Shown: piece by piece, positions 1 through 10,310 of the stretch
How the letters are laid out: every line of letters begins with the position of its first letter
Position numbering within the stretch: position 1 is the stretch's first letter
Source: Rhodanobacter sp. MP7CTX1
GTDB lineage: Bacteria; Pseudomonadota; Gammaproteobacteria; Xanthomonadales; Rhodanobacteraceae
Reading direction: 5' to 3'
DNA length: 64,000 bases
Assembly (NCBI RefSeq): GCF_014205795.1
Contig: NZ_JACHCN010000004.1
Span: 62,001 to 126,000 of the forward strand
Made by a program: the position numbers and the translations under genes
Notes under the pieces: generated by a model
Told to the model about the DNA's origin: nothing
The model's input: only the letters and a program-made list of their open reading frames with translations
The model's database searches: none

Positions 1-27
1 GAACAGGTTCTGTCTGGAGTCAATCCG

Positions 28-945
28 ATGGCGCTGGCCCAGCTGCGCCGGCGTCAACTGGCGATGTGGTATTTGCTACCGGAGAACGATCGCGCACTCG
101 CTTTGCGGCTGAACATTCCTGTGAATCGGTCCCCTGACCGGCGCCAGCTGACGGCGTGTCTTCGTTTGCTGGAGAAGCCATGGCGTTGGCAAGCCGTACC
201 ATGGCCGGCCATTCGGCGCGGCCGCACAGCAGCCATTGGCCGCTTCATTCATGGGTTATGTAGCGGCCATCTCGCAGAGCTGCCTCCACAAATCAATCAG
301 GCGCATGCCGTTTTCTGGTATCGCGCCGCCCTGACGGGCGCCATGAGCTGGCCTCGCTTCGCGGTGGGCTCGGTCCGGGCCGGGTTTCTGGCCCTGATTT
401 TGATGACCTGTGTCATCGGTATGGCCGCCCTGACTTCATGGGCCAATGGGGAAGGCCTTCATGTATTTGTCGCCTTAGGCATTGGCGCCGTCATGGCCAC
501 CAGCGTCCTCGGGCTCTGGCTGGCCTATGCCGGATGGATCTGGCTTGATCATTGGCAAGGTCTGCCCGAATCAAGCCAGACGGGACCCGTCTGGCTGCGT
601 CGGATGCTGGTACCGGCGCTGTGCGCTGCCGTCGTTGGCGTGGACTATCTGGCTACGGCGCCCGTAGCCGCGATCGCAATCCTCGGGGCAACGTTGATCA
701 TGGCACTGCGCCGCTTTCAGCATCGCTCCCCGCCTCGCCCGGCAGGCAAGCGAACCAGCCTCCGCGCAAGCCTGTCCGGAATGGGGGTTCTGTTCGTGGT
801 GTTGGCCAACGCGCTCTCGAAGCTGGCGCATGAACTCCCCGAACAGATCCCCATCATAGCCATCGCCGCGACGGTACCGATGGCTATCTGGATGGCCGAC
901 ATGTGGCGACACCGGATTCACTTCAAGCGCAAAGCCACTGCTTGA
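28..945 (+). CDS. Hypothetical multi-spanning membrane protein
   Basis: I do not recognise this family. The predicted protein is about 305 residues with a soluble, Arg- and Trp-rich N-terminal third, followed by roughly four to five hydrophobic stretches (about residues 115-140, 148-175, 190-225, 250-270 and 275-290) and a basic C-terminus, so it is probably an inner-membrane protein. The ATG at base 28 is the first in frame, but the frame is open to base 1, so the true start may lie upstream of the window. The stop codon is one base from the convergent obgE stop, with no room for a terminator between them. The reading frame looks real because it is long and hydrophobic in blocks, but no function can be assigned. 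Confidence 0.6.
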   Translation: MALAQLRRRQLAMWYLLPENDRALALRLNIPVNRSPDRRQLTACLRLLEKPWRWQAVPWPAIRRGRTAAIGRFIHGLCSGHLAELPPQINQAHAVFWYRAALTGAMSWPRFAVGSVRAGFLALILMTCVIGMAALTSWANGEGLHVFVALGIGAVMATSVLGLWLAYAGWIWLDHWQGLPESSQTGPVWLRRMLVPALCAAVVGVDYLATAPVAAIAILGATLIMALRRFQHRSPPRPAGKRTSLRASLSGMGVLFVVLANALSKLAHELPEQIPIIAIAATVPMAIWMADMWRHRIHFKRKATA

Positions 946-946
946 T

Positions 947-2053
<1,107 letters not shown>

Positions 2054-2090
2054 TCAGTAGAAGGATAGCCGAGCGGCTTCCTCACATACG

Positions 2091-2112
2091 AAAAACCCCG
2101 CCGAAGCGGGGC
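2091..2112 (-). terminator. Rho-independent terminator after rpmA
   Basis: On the minus strand a hairpin with CCCCGC/GCGGGG arms around a TTCG tetraloop is followed by five T residues. It lies about 26 bases past the rpmA stop and before obgE. Confidence 0.85.
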
Positions 2113-2137
2113 CTTCGCTGCCGCCATCGTGAAAAGC

Positions 2138-2395
2138 TTACGCCTGCACGACGTCGACGAAACGGCGATTCTTGTCGCCGCGAACTGCGAACTGGACGGT
2201 ACCGTCGACCAACGCGAACAGCGTGTGGTCACGGCCCAGGCCCACGCCGGTACCCGGATGGAACTGGGTGCCGCGCTGACGCACGATGATGTTGCCGGCC
2301 TCGATGGCCTGGCCACCGTAAATCTTCACGCCCAGGTATTTCGGGTTCGAATCGCGACCGTTGCGGCTGGAACCTACGCCTTTTTTATGTGCCAT
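2138..2395 (-). CDS. rpmA: 50S ribosomal protein L27
   Basis: Ribosomal protein of the large subunit near the peptidyl-transferase centre. The 85 residues start [16 protein letters not shown], the characteristic N-terminus of proteobacterial L27 with no cleavable Firmicutes-type extension, and contain the conserved QRGTQFHPG and GRDHTLFAL segments. It follows rplU by 18 bases, so the two are co-transcribed as in most bacteria. A strong terminator follows. Confidence 0.99.
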   Translation of the reverse strand: MAHKKGVGSSRNGRDSNPKYLGVKIYGGQAIEAGNIIVRQRGTQFHPGTGVGLGRDHTLFALVDGTVQFAVRGDKNRRFVDVVQA

Positions 2396-2413
2396 GACTC
2401 AATGCTCCAGTGC

Positions 2414-2728
2414 TCAGGCGTTGATGCCTGTGATCTCGATTTCGGTGAAATGCTGGCGGTGACCCTGCTGACGCTTGTAATGCTTGCGTCGGCGGAATTT
2501 GATGATGCGGATCTTGTCCGCGCGGCCGTGCTTGCGTACGGTAGCGCTGACGGTGACTCCATCAACCAGCGGCGCGCCCACAATGACCGACTCACCGGCG
2601 CCATGCAGCAGCACCTGGTCGAAATTCACGGTGGACCCTTCTTCGGCGTTCAACAGCTCCACGCGCAGGACATCGCCCTGCTGAACGCGGTACTGCTTGC
2701 CGCCGGTCTTGATGACTGCGTAACTCAT
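2414..2728 (-). CDS. rplU: 50S ribosomal protein L21
   Basis: Large-subunit ribosomal protein that binds 23S rRNA. The 104-residue product starts [16 protein letters not shown] and has the conserved [16 protein letters not shown] segment near the C-terminus (about residues 77-93). It is the first gene of the rplU-rpmA pair. The 480 bases upstream, as far as uvrA, hold its promoter region and a repeat element at 2907-3055. No other gene can be supported there. Confidence 0.99.
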   Translation of the reverse strand: MSYAVIKTGGKQYRVQQGDVLRVELLNAEEGSTVNFDQVLLHGAGESVIVGAPLVDGVTVSATVRKHGRADKIRIIKFRRRKHYKRQQGHRQHFTEIEITGINA

Positions 2729-2906
2729 CGGAATGCCCTTCTGTCGTTATTCTCTTGGGTATCGCCATGACCCAACCGGGTCTGACGAACCGCGGATTAT
2801 AACGACCTGCCTGGGCGCTGGTCAAATACTGACCACGTCGAAAGCTGAACGGCGGTGGGACAGGTGTTGGCTGGCTCGGTACCCGCGCCATTGAAGGGTC
2901 CCCGAG

Positions 2907-3055
2907 CTCGTCATTCCTGTGAAGACAGGGACCCAGTGGCCTCAAGCCCTTGATAAGCAAGGGCGCCGGGTTACTCGCTTTGCTCGCCCCTCCGGGGCCG
3001 CTCTTCGAGCGTTCTGCGCGCTTTGCGCTTGTCCTGCCTCCGCAGGAATGACGAG
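2907..3055. repeat. Palindromic intergenic repeat, copy 1
   Basis: A 149-bp segment between rplU and uvrA is bounded by inverted ends: CTCGTCATTCCTGTGAAGAC on the left and, as reverse complement, CTCGTCATTCCTGCGGAGGC on the right. It has an internal 'ACCCAGTGGCCTCAAGCCCTTGATAAGCAAGGGC'-type core (positions 2931-2964) that pairs with itself (GCCCTTG/CAAGGGC). A shorter relative with the same ends and an ACCCAGCGCCTCATGCTTG core is at 30607-30692. Confidence 0.75.
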
Positions 3056-3212
3056 AAGAGGGCATGCGGCGACCTCAAGTTCTCGATACGCGTGAGCACT
3101 GGTTCGGGTCTGCGCAGGACTGAGGAGGGGGCTGAATCCGAACAAACACTGCTGACAATAGCTGTCCTACCCAGGTTGTTATAGTGCTGAATCCTCCCCA
3201 CATCTTGGCGCA

Positions 3213-6155
3213 ATGGACACCATACGCATCCGCGGCGCACGCACGCACAATCTCAAGAATATCGACCTGGACCTGCCTCGCGACAAGCTGATCGTGATCA
3301 CCGGCCTGTCCGGCTCGGGCAAGTCCTCGTTGGCGTTCGACACCATCTACGCCGAGGGCCAGCGCCGCTATGTCGAGTCGCTGTCGGCATACGCACGGCA
3401 ATTCCTGTCGATCATGGAAAAGCCCGACGTCGACCACATCGAGGGTTTGTCGCCGGCGATCTCGATCGAGCAGAAATCCACCTCGCACAATCCGCGCTCC
3501 ACCGTGGGCACGATCACCGAGGTATACGACTACCTGCGCCTGCTGTTCGCGCGCGTAGGCACGCCGCGCTGCCCCGACCACGGCATCCCGCTGGAGGCGC
3601 AGACGATCAGCCAGATGGTCGACGCCACGCTCGCGATGGATGCCGAGACGCGCTACATGTTGCTGGCGCCGGTGATTCGCGAGCGCAAGGGCGAACATGT
3701 GCAGGTGTTCGATCAACTGCGCGCGCAGGGCTTCGTGCGTGCCCGCGTCGACGGCACCGTATTCGATCTGGATGCCGTGCCGCCACTGACGCTGCGCCAG
3801 AAGCACACGATCGAAGTCGTCATCGACCGCTTCCGTCCGCGTGACGACATCAAGCAGCGCCTCGCCGAGTCATTCGAAACCGCACTGCGTCTGGGCGATG
3901 GCCTGGTGATCGTGGTGAACATGGATGACGCGAAGGCTTCCGAGCAAATGCTGTCGTCGCGCTATTCCTGCCCGCTGTGCGACTACTCGCTGCCGGAGCT
4001 GGAGCCGCGGCTGTTCTCGTTCAACTCGCCGGTCGGCGCCTGCCCTACCTGTGATGGTCTGGGCGTCACGCAGGTATTCGATCCTGCGCGCGTAGTGGGC
4101 CATCCGGAACTGCCGTTGTCCGGCGGCGCCGTGCGCGGCTGGGATCGGCGCAATGCGCATTATTTCCAGCTGATCCTGTCGCTGGCGGCGCACTACGGCT
4201 TCGATGTGGACATGCCGTGGCAGAAACTTCCCGCGGCCGTCCAGAAGGCCGTTCTGTACGGCAGCGGCAAGGACAAGATCGCGTTTCGCTATATCACCGA
4301 GCGCGGCGGCAAGGTCACCCGCGAGCACCCGTTCGAGGGCATCCTGCCGAACCTGGATCGGCGCTACAAGGAAACCGAGTCTCCGGCGGTGCGCGAGGAA
4401 CTGGCGAAGTACATCAGCGACCAGCCCTGCCCCACCTGCGAAGGTCAGCGCCTGAATCGCTCGGCGCGCAACGTGTTCGTCGCCGATCACGCGCTCCCTT
4501 CGCTCACCCATCGCTCGATCGACGATGCATTGGCGTTTTTTGAGAAGCTCAAATTGACTGGTTGGCGTGGCGAGATCGCTGCCAAGATCGTCAAGGAAAT
4601 CCGCGAGCGGCTAATCTTCCTCAACGACGTCGGCTTGAACTACCTCACGCTGGATCGGCAGGCCGACACGCTGTCCGGTGGCGAGGCGCAGCGCATCCGG
4701 CTGGCCTCGCAGATCGGCGCCGGCCTGGTCGGCGTGATGTACGTGCTCGATGAACCCTCGATCGGCCTGCATCAGCGCGACAACGAGCGCCTGCTCGGCA
4801 CGCTTACCCGTCTGCGCGACCTCGGCAATACGGTGATCGTGGTCGAACACGACGAGGACGCAATCCGCATGGCCGATCATGTGCTCGACATCGGCCCCGG
4901 CGCCGGCGTGCATGGCGGCGAGATCGTGGCGCAAGGCACGATGAAGGACCTTCTTGCCTCGCCACGTTCGGTCACCGGGCAGTTCCTGTCCGGCAAGCGT
5001 GCGATCGAGGTGCCGAAGGAACGCAGGCAGCCGATCGACGATGAGTCCTGGCTGCATCTCAAGGGTGCCAGCGGCAACAATCTCAAGAACGTTGACCTGT
5101 CCATTCCTGCCGGCCTGTTTACCTGCGTCACTGGCGTGTCCGGCTCAGGCAAGTCGACGCTGGTCAACGACACCTTGTTCCGCCTCGCCGCCGCCGAATT
5201 GAACGGTGCCGGCGCACAGGCGGCGGCGTACAAATCGGTCGAAGGCATGGATCTGTTCGACAAGGTCGTCGACATCGATCAGTCACCGATCGGCCGCACA
5301 CCCCGTTCGAATCCGGCCACCTATACCGGCCTGTTCACTCCGCTGCGCGAGATGTACGCGCAGGTGCCGGAAGCGCGTGCGCGTGGTTACACGCCGGGCC
5401 GCTTCAGCTTCAATGTGCGCGGTGGCCGTTGCGAGGCGTGCGAAGGCGATGGCCTGATCAAGGTGGAGATGCACTTCCTGCCCGACGTCTACGTGCCCTG
5501 CGACGTCTGCCACGGCAAGCGCTACAACCGCGAAACGCTGGAGATCCATTACAAGGGCCACACCATCGCCGACGTGCTCGACATGACGGTGGAAGACGCG
5601 CTGAAGCTGTTCGAGAACGTGCCGAACATCGCGCGCAGACTCGACACCCTGCGCGCCGTGGGTCTGGATTACATCAAGCTGGGCCAGAGCGCAACGACGC
5701 TGTCGGGCGGTGAGGCGCAGCGCGTGAAACTGTCCAAGGAGCTGTCCAAGCGCGACACCGGCCGCACCTTGTACATCCTGGACGAGCCGACCACCGGCCT
5801 GCACTTCCACGACATCGAGCAGTTGCTCGACGTGCTGCACCAGCTGGTCGATCAAGGCAACACGGTGGTAGTGATCGAACACAACCTCGACGTGATCAAG
5901 ACGGCCGACTGGGTTGTCGATCTCGGCCCTGAAGGCGGAGCCGGCGGCGGCCGCATCCTGGTCGCCGGCACGCCGGAGACCGTAGCGGCCACGGCCAGTT
6001 CGCATACTGGGCACTTCCTCGCGCCGCACCTGAAGGCGGACAAGGCGAAGAAGGGGGCCAGGTCCCCGGGCGCCGAGAAAAGAGTCAAGGCCGGCACCAA
6101 ACACATTGCATCGCTGGACAAGTTCAAACCCATGCCACGGAAGAAGCGTTCATGA
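3213..6155 (+). CDS. uvrA: Excinuclease ABC subunit A
   Basis: DNA-damage recognition ATPase of nucleotide excision repair, acting with UvrB and UvrC. The 980-residue product has two ABC ATPase modules, with Walker [10 protein letters not shown] at 31-39 and GVSGSGKST near 643-651. ABC signatures LSGGEAQR occur in each half, followed by Walker [10 protein letters not shown] and LDEPTTGLH. Two CxxC zinc modules lie near 253-280 and 740-766. The start [20 protein letters not shown] matches the family. A C-terminal extension of about 40 Lys-rich residues goes beyond the usual E. coli end. I found no convincing LexA operator upstream. The stop overlaps the start of the thioesterase gene by four bases (ATGA), so the two genes are translationally coupled. 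Confidence 0.99.
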   Translation: MDTIRIRGARTHNLKNIDLDLPRDKLIVITGLSGSGKSSLAFDTIYAEGQRRYVESLSAYARQFLSIMEKPDVDHIEGLSPAISIEQKSTSHNPRSTVGTITEVYDYLRLLFARVGTPRCPDHGIPLEAQTISQMVDATLAMDAETRYMLLAPVIRERKGEHVQVFDQLRAQGFVRARVDGTVFDLDAVPPLTLRQKHTIEVVIDRFRPRDDIKQRLAESFETALRLGDGLVIVVNMDDAKASEQMLSSRYSCPLCDYSLPELEPRLFSFNSPVGACPTCDGLGVTQVFDPARVVGHPELPLSGGAVRGWDRRNAHYFQLILSLAAHYGFDVDMPWQKLPAAVQKAVLYGSGKDKIAFRYITERGGKVTREHPFEGILPNLDRRYKETESPAVREELAKYISDQPCPTCEGQRLNRSARNVFVADHALPSLTHRSIDDALAFFEKLKLTGWRGEIAAKIVKEIRERLIFLNDVGLNYLTLDRQADTLSGGEAQRIRLASQIGAGLVGVMYVLDEPSIGLHQRDNERLLGTLTRLRDLGNTVIVVEHDEDAIRMADHVLDIGPGAGVHGGEIVAQGTMKDLLASPRSVTGQFLSGKRAIEVPKERRQPIDDESWLHLKGASGNNLKNVDLSIPAGLFTCVTGVSGSGKSTLVNDTLFRLAAAELNGAGAQAAAYKSVEGMDLFDKVVDIDQSPIGRTPRSNPATYTGLFTPLREMYAQVPEARARGYTPGRFSFNVRGGRCEACEGDGLIKVEMHFLPDVYVPCDVCHGKRYNRETLEIHYKGHTIADVLDMTVEDALKLFENVPNIARRLDTLRAVGLDYIKLGQSATTLSGGEAQRVKLSKELSKRDTGRTLYILDEPTTGLHFHDIEQLLDVLHQLVDQGNTVVVIEHNLDVIKTADWVVDLGPEGGAGGGRILVAGTPETVAATASSHTGHFLAPHLKADKAKKGARSPGAEKRVKAGTKHIASLDKFKPMPRKKRS

Positions 6156-6640
6156 CGGCAGGCGCATCGAAACATCAGCACGTTGTCGACACCGCTTCAG
6201 GCGGTGCCGGCGACGATGCGTCGCCCACGCAACAGGACAATGTCACTGCTCCATTGTTCGTGGCACCCATCGAAGTGCGCTGGCGCGATCTGGATGCGTT
6301 CAATCACGTCAACAACGCCAACTACCTCACCTACCTTGAAGAAGCACGACTGCAGTGGCTGCGGCAGGTGCGCGACTGGTTCAATGCGGAGTCCATGCCG
6401 GTTTTGGCTGCCAGCGAACTCAACTACCGGCAGCCAATTGAATGGCCGGCCCAGCTGCAGGTGCAACTGGTTTGCGAGCGGCTTGGCAACAGTTCACTGA
6501 CGCTCGGCCACCGCATCCTCGATGCGACCGACGCCAGTCGGCTGTACTGCGACGGCCGCGTGGTGCTGGTGTGGATGAATCCAGCTACGGGCAAACCGGT
6601 GTCGCTGCCACCGACGATCCGCGAGGCGGCAGCGAGCTAG
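6152..6640 (+). CDS. Acyl-CoA thioesterase, hotdog fold (YbgC/FcbC-like)
   Basis: Probable acyl-CoA thioesterase of the 4-hydroxybenzoyl-CoA thioesterase family. The signature [20 protein letters not shown] (about residues 47-66) holds the Asp of the family active site and the HVNNANY helix start. The 162 residues include an unusual N-terminal tail of about 35 polar residues before the hotdog domain; an internal start cannot be excluded, but the ATGA overlap with uvrA favours this one. The substrate cannot be told from sequence. The coupling to uvrA is probably a local accident rather than a repair role. Confidence 0.85.
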   Translation: MTAGASKHQHVVDTASGGAGDDASPTQQDNVTAPLFVAPIEVRWRDLDAFNHVNNANYLTYLEEARLQWLRQVRDWFNAESMPVLAASELNYRQPIEWPAQLQVQLVCERLGNSSLTLGHRILDATDASRLYCDGRVVLVWMNPATGKPVSLPPTIREAAAS

Positions 6641-6761
6641 GGGCCATCGGGGGCGGCCATTGCCTGGCTGCACGGCAATGAAACCACAGTGATCCCGTCG
6701 ACGGACGACGTGCCCGCGTCATGGCTATGATGGCTACCGGTTCTTCCATGGAGTTCGCCAG

Positions 6762-8216
6762 ATGCCGACCCCCCATCGCTCTGCCCTCGCGTTTGCCTGT
6801 GCCGCCGCGCTGGCTGGCACATCCGCAGCGCATGCCGCCAACGGCACCGAACTCACCCTTTATCGCAGCGACAGCCCCGGGCTGTATGCCAGCAACAGCG
6901 ATGGCAACGTCAATGATGGCTATGCGGTGGTGCGCGAACAGCGTGCGCTGATGCTGACCACGGGCACGCACGACGTAGTGATCGGCGATCTGCCCGCCTA
7001 CATCGATCCCGAAGCGCTCGCCCTGGGCTTCCCTGCTGGAGGCGCCAGCGTCGTCTCGCAGCGCCTGCTGCTCGCCCAGGGCACGAATGCGGCTTTGACC
7101 GGGCTGACCGGCCAGACGGTGGACGTGCTGGGCGCGAGCGGCCAGTCGCTGGCCAGCGGCATCTTGCTGCGTGCCGGCGATGGCCTGGTGGTCCGCGGTG
7201 GCGATGGCCATACCACGCTGATCCACGAATACGCCGCTGTACGAGTGACCGGCGACAACGTACCGACTGGCTCAAGCCTTGATCTTCGCGTCAACGCCAC
7301 GCGCAGCGGCCAGACTGCCGCCGTGCTCAGCTACCCCACGTCGGGCCTCGGTTGGCGTGCCGCCTATGTGGCGACCCTGCAACCGGGCACGGCCTGCCGC
7401 ATGCAGTTCGAATCGCGCGCCAGCATCGCCAACCGCAGCGGCCGCGACTGGCACGACATCAAGCTCACGCTGATCGCCGGCGAGCCAAACTTCGCCAGGG
7501 AATCGGCACCCCGACCCATGATGATGAAAGCGATGGCCGCCCCGGCCGCCGCGTCTTTGCCACAACAATCGACGCTGGCGGACTACCGCAGTTACAGCCT
7601 GCCCGGCGAAGTCAACCTGCCCGACGCCAGCGTCAGCCAGGTGCCGCTATACGCCACCCGCACCGTCGACTGCGAACGCACCGCGTTGTTCGAAAGTGGC
7701 AACAGCTGGCTGCCACCGCAGCCGATGCTGAATCGCGATTTCAACGTGGAAAGTGGCGGCGCCATCGTCAGCACACTGAAGCTGCAGGCGTTCGACAGCC
7801 TGCCGGCCGGCTATCTGCGCGTACTGACCGCCGACAAGAACGGCACGCCACAATTCATCGGTGAAGGACGCATCAATGACACTCCGAAAGGCAGTGCGGC
7901 AACCATCACGCTGGGTACTGCGTTCGATCTGCGCGCCGAACGCACACGCACCAGTTTCAGTGTGGACAAAGCTGGCCGCACGCTGGACGAGGCGTTCCGC
8001 ATCAACCTGAGCAACGCCAGCGACAGCGCCCGCACGGTGACCGTGCGCGAACATCCCAACCGCTGGCGTCAATGGACACTGGTTTCCTCCAGCAGCAAAC
8101 CCAGCCAGCAGACAACGGACACGCTGGAGTTCCGCATCGAGGTACCCGCCAACGGCAAGGCCACACTGGACTATGCCGTGCGCTACAGCTGGACCGCCGA
8201 CGATCATCCGCAGTAG
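6762..8216 (+). CDS. Exported DUF4139 domain protein
   Basis: A 484-residue protein with a signal peptide (ALAFACAAALAGTSAAHA, cleavage near residue 26), so it is probably periplasmic or outer-membrane associated. From about residue 190 it carries the DUF4139 beta-rich region, which includes the segment SYPTSGLGWRAAYVATLQ and the late NLSNASDSARTVTVREH part. The N-terminal half (residues 30-180) reads as the paired domain often found with it (YRSDSPGLY, LPAYIDPEAL). No catalytic motif is visible and the role of the family is not established. A good Shine-Dalgarno-like GGAG lies about 10 bases before the ATG. Confidence 0.8.
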   Translation: MPTPHRSALAFACAAALAGTSAAHAANGTELTLYRSDSPGLYASNSDGNVNDGYAVVREQRALMLTTGTHDVVIGDLPAYIDPEALALGFPAGGASVVSQRLLLAQGTNAALTGLTGQTVDVLGASGQSLASGILLRAGDGLVVRGGDGHTTLIHEYAAVRVTGDNVPTGSSLDLRVNATRSGQTAAVLSYPTSGLGWRAAYVATLQPGTACRMQFESRASIANRSGRDWHDIKLTLIAGEPNFARESAPRPMMMKAMAAPAAASLPQQSTLADYRSYSLPGEVNLPDASVSQVPLYATRTVDCERTALFESGNSWLPPQPMLNRDFNVESGGAIVSTLKLQAFDSLPAGYLRVLTADKNGTPQFIGEGRINDTPKGSAATITLGTAFDLRAERTRTSFSVDKAGRTLDEAFRINLSNASDSARTVTVREHPNRWRQWTLVSSSSKPSQQTTDTLEFRIEVPANGKATLDYAVRYSWTADDHPQ

Positions 8217-8276
8217 AGCGGTCCGCCATAGAGCGTTCCGCCAACATCGTCCTCAAACATTCGCCCGGAGTTCACC

Positions 8277-9032
8277 ATGCTCGACCTGATCGCCCATGAC
8301 ACCATCAGCGAAATCAAGCTGGCTCGCCCGCCGGTCAACGCGCTGAACCTGGAACTTGTGCGCGCCCTGCGCGGCGCCATCGACGACAGCATCCGTGCTG
8401 GCGCACGCGGCATCGTGTTGTCCGGCGCGCAGGGCCTGTTTTCCGCCGGTGTGGATGTGCCGGCACTGCTCGGCCGCGACCGTGCCGGCGTGCGTGAATA
8501 CTGGCGGGAATTTTTCGCGCTGTGCGCCACGCTGGCGCGCGCGCCAATTCCGCTGGTCGCCGCCATCACCGGCCACAGTCCGGCCGGCGGTGCGGTACTG
8601 GCCTTGTTCTGCGATTACCGGGTCATGGCGGAGGGCGCATACCGGATCGGCTTGAACGAAGTACAGGTCGGGCTGATCGTGCCCGATTGCATCCAGCTTG
8701 CGCTGCGTCGGGTGGTCGGTCCCTATCGCGCCGAACGGCTGCTGGTCTCCGGCGCCATGATTGATTCCGCGGCCGCACTGGCCTGTGGTTTTGTCGATGA
8801 ACTCACCGGCGTCGACCAGGTCACCACGCGCGCCCTGCACTGGCTGTCCGAGTTGCTGGCATTGCCAAGCCACGCCATGCTCGCCACGCGCTCACTGGCC
8901 CGCGCCGATCTCGCCGCAGCGTATGCCGATCCGGACGCACTGCCACTGGATGATTTCGTCGAGGCGTTTTTCCACCCGCAATCGCAGACCGTGCTGCAAG
9001 CACTGGTAGCGCGGTTGAAAAGCAAAGGCTGA
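8277..9032 (+). CDS. Enoyl-CoA hydratase/isomerase family protein (crotonase)
   Basis: A 251-residue single-domain crotonase. The oxyanion-hole segments are GAQGLFSAGVDVPAL (about 51-65) and ITGHSPAGGAVLALFCDYR (about 96-114). The usual catalytic Glu pair of enoyl-CoA hydratase is not clearly conserved: the second position region reads RIGLNEVQVGLIVP, with one Glu at NEVQ, as in the Delta3,Delta2-enoyl-CoA isomerase side of the superfamily. It could therefore be an isomerase or another crotonase. It stands alone behind the DUF4139 gene with a 60-base gap. The reaction is not certain. Confidence 0.85.
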   Translation: MLDLIAHDTISEIKLARPPVNALNLELVRALRGAIDDSIRAGARGIVLSGAQGLFSAGVDVPALLGRDRAGVREYWREFFALCATLARAPIPLVAAITGHSPAGGAVLALFCDYRVMAEGAYRIGLNEVQVGLIVPDCIQLALRRVVGPYRAERLLVSGAMIDSAAALACGFVDELTGVDQVTTRALHWLSELLALPSHAMLATRSLARADLAAAYADPDALPLDDFVEAFFHPQSQTVLQALVARLKSKG

Positions 9033-9047
9033 TCGTAGCCCTGCTTG

Positions 9048-9420
9048 TTGTGGGAGCGACTTCAGTCGCGATAGCACTTCCCCACGACTTCAAAAGCCAT
9101 CGCGACTGAAGTCGCTCCCACAAGAGCGTTCGCGCTCCTTGCCCGCGGCATCGCGTAGGTTGGGTGAGCAAGGGGCGACCGCAGCTTTGCTTGTTGTGGG
9201 GGCGACTTCAGTCGTGATAGCACTTCCCCACGACTTCAAAAGCCATCGCGACTGAAGTCGCTCCCACAAGAGGGTTCGCGCTCCTACAAGGCGCGCAGAA
9301 TCGCGTAGATTGGGGTGCGCAAGGGGCGACCGTAGCTTTGCTTGTTGTGGGAGCGACTTTAGTCGCGATGGAACTTCCCCGCGTCGTCAAACGCCATCGC
9401 GACTGAAGTCGCTCCCACAA
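9048..9420. repeat. Triple tandem ~150-bp unit with 76-bp palindromes
   Basis: Three 76-bp imperfect palindromes lie at 9048-9123, 9194-9269 and 9345-9420. Each starts TTGTGGGAGCGACTT.AGTCG and ends with its reverse complement CGACTGAAGTCGCTCCCACAA, with a loop like AGCACTTCCCCACGACTTC. The spacing from copy to copy is 146 and 151 bp, and the spacers are themselves similar: each holds a TAGGTTGGG-like half-element at 9156-9164 and 9306-9315 followed by a GCAAGGGGCGACC string. The array fills the gap between two convergent genes. It resembles the REP-type elements of xanthomonads and pseudomonads. Confidence 0.9.
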
Positions 9421-9458
9421 GTGCTTTCGCGCACAGGGTGCGATCCTGGAACGGGCGC

Positions 9459-10310
9459 CTAGCCCTTTGCGACCGGGCGTGACGGGTCGCTGATCCAGCC
9501 GCTCCACGATGGGGCATATAACCGCGAACCATGCAGTCCAGCGAACTCCATCGCCAGCAAGTTGTGGCAGGCAGTGACGCCGGAGCCGCACATGTGCACT
9601 ACCTGCGACGGCAGTGTCGAACCGAGTACCTCGGCGAACTCGTCGCGCAGTTGTGCCGCCTGTTTGAAGCGGCCGTCGCTGGCGAGGTTGTCGGCGAACG
9701 GGCGATTCAAGGCGCCTGGCACATGGCCGCCGACCCGATCCAGCGGCTCGACATCGCCGCGATAGCGCGGCGCGGCACGGGCATCCAGTAGCTGACCGGC
9801 AGCGTCATGCAGTAGCGCCGTGTGATCCAGCACAAGCTGGCTGGTGTCGTAGCGCAAGGACACCCTACTGGCTGGCCGTGCTGCAGGCTCACCCACTTCG
9901 ACCGGCAAGCCAGCGGCCAGCCACGCGGCATAACCGCCATCCAGCACGGCAACCTGCTGCACGCCGACCAGCCGCAGCAACCACCACAGCCGCGCCGCGG
10001 CCAGCGCACCACCGGCCGCGTCATAACTGACCACTTGCATGCCCGCGCGCCAACCGCAGCGCGACAGCAGCGCGTTGAACGCAGACTCCAGCGGCAGCGG
10101 ATGCCTTCCCAGACCTTCGGCCTGACGCGACAGATCGGACAGGTCATGGTCAAGGCTGGCATACACCGCACCAGGGATATGGCCATCCAGATAATCGCGC
10201 GCACCCTTGGTCAGGTCAGCCAGGTCGAAGCAGCAATCGACGATCAGCACGTCATCCGGCGGGGTCGCCGCAAGGCTCGTAGCATCGATGAGAGTCGTAT
10301 GCAGACTCAT
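9459..10310 (-). CDS. sseA: Sulfurtransferase (3-mercaptopyruvate sulfurtransferase/thiosulfate sulfurtransferase)
   Basis: Two-domain rhodanese-like enzyme of 283 residues that transfers sulfur from mercaptopyruvate or thiosulfate to a thiol acceptor in the cytoplasm. The inactive N-terminal rhodanese domain covers about residues 10-145 (IVDCCFDL, HIPGA) and the catalytic C-terminal domain about 170-280, with active-site loop CGSGVTACHN (Cys near 240). The CGSGVTA loop is the form found in mercaptopyruvate sulfurtransferases. Its ATG overlaps the stop of the upstream Nudix gene by four bases, so the two are translationally coupled. Confidence 0.9.
   Translation of the reverse strand: MSLHTTLIDATSLAATPPDDVLIVDCCFDLADLTKGARDYLDGHIPGAVYASLDHDLSDLSRQAEGLGRHPLPLESAFNALLSRCGWRAGMQVVSYDAAGGALAAARLWWLLRLVGVQQVAVLDGGYAAWLAAGLPVEVGEPAARPASRVSLRYDTSQLVLDHTALLHDAAGQLLDARAAPRYRGDVEPLDRVGGHVPGALNRPFADNLASDGRFKQAAQLRDEFAEVLGSTLPSQVVHMCGSGVTACHNLLAMEFAGLHGSRLYAPSWSGWISDPSRPVAKG

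Noticed and set aside
3120-3212. Possible SOS (LexA) operator before uvrA
   Set aside because: No match to the CTGT-N8-ACAG box or to the xanthomonad TTAGTA-type box; possible -35/-10 boxes have a 22-base spacer.
3075-3806. Long minus-strand frame opposite uvrA
   Set aside because: Opposite a highly conserved gene and with no domain or start support.
9048-9420. CRISPR array
   Set aside because: The repeats are long palindromes and the ~70-75-base spacers are similar to each other, so it is not a CRISPR; no cas genes occur.
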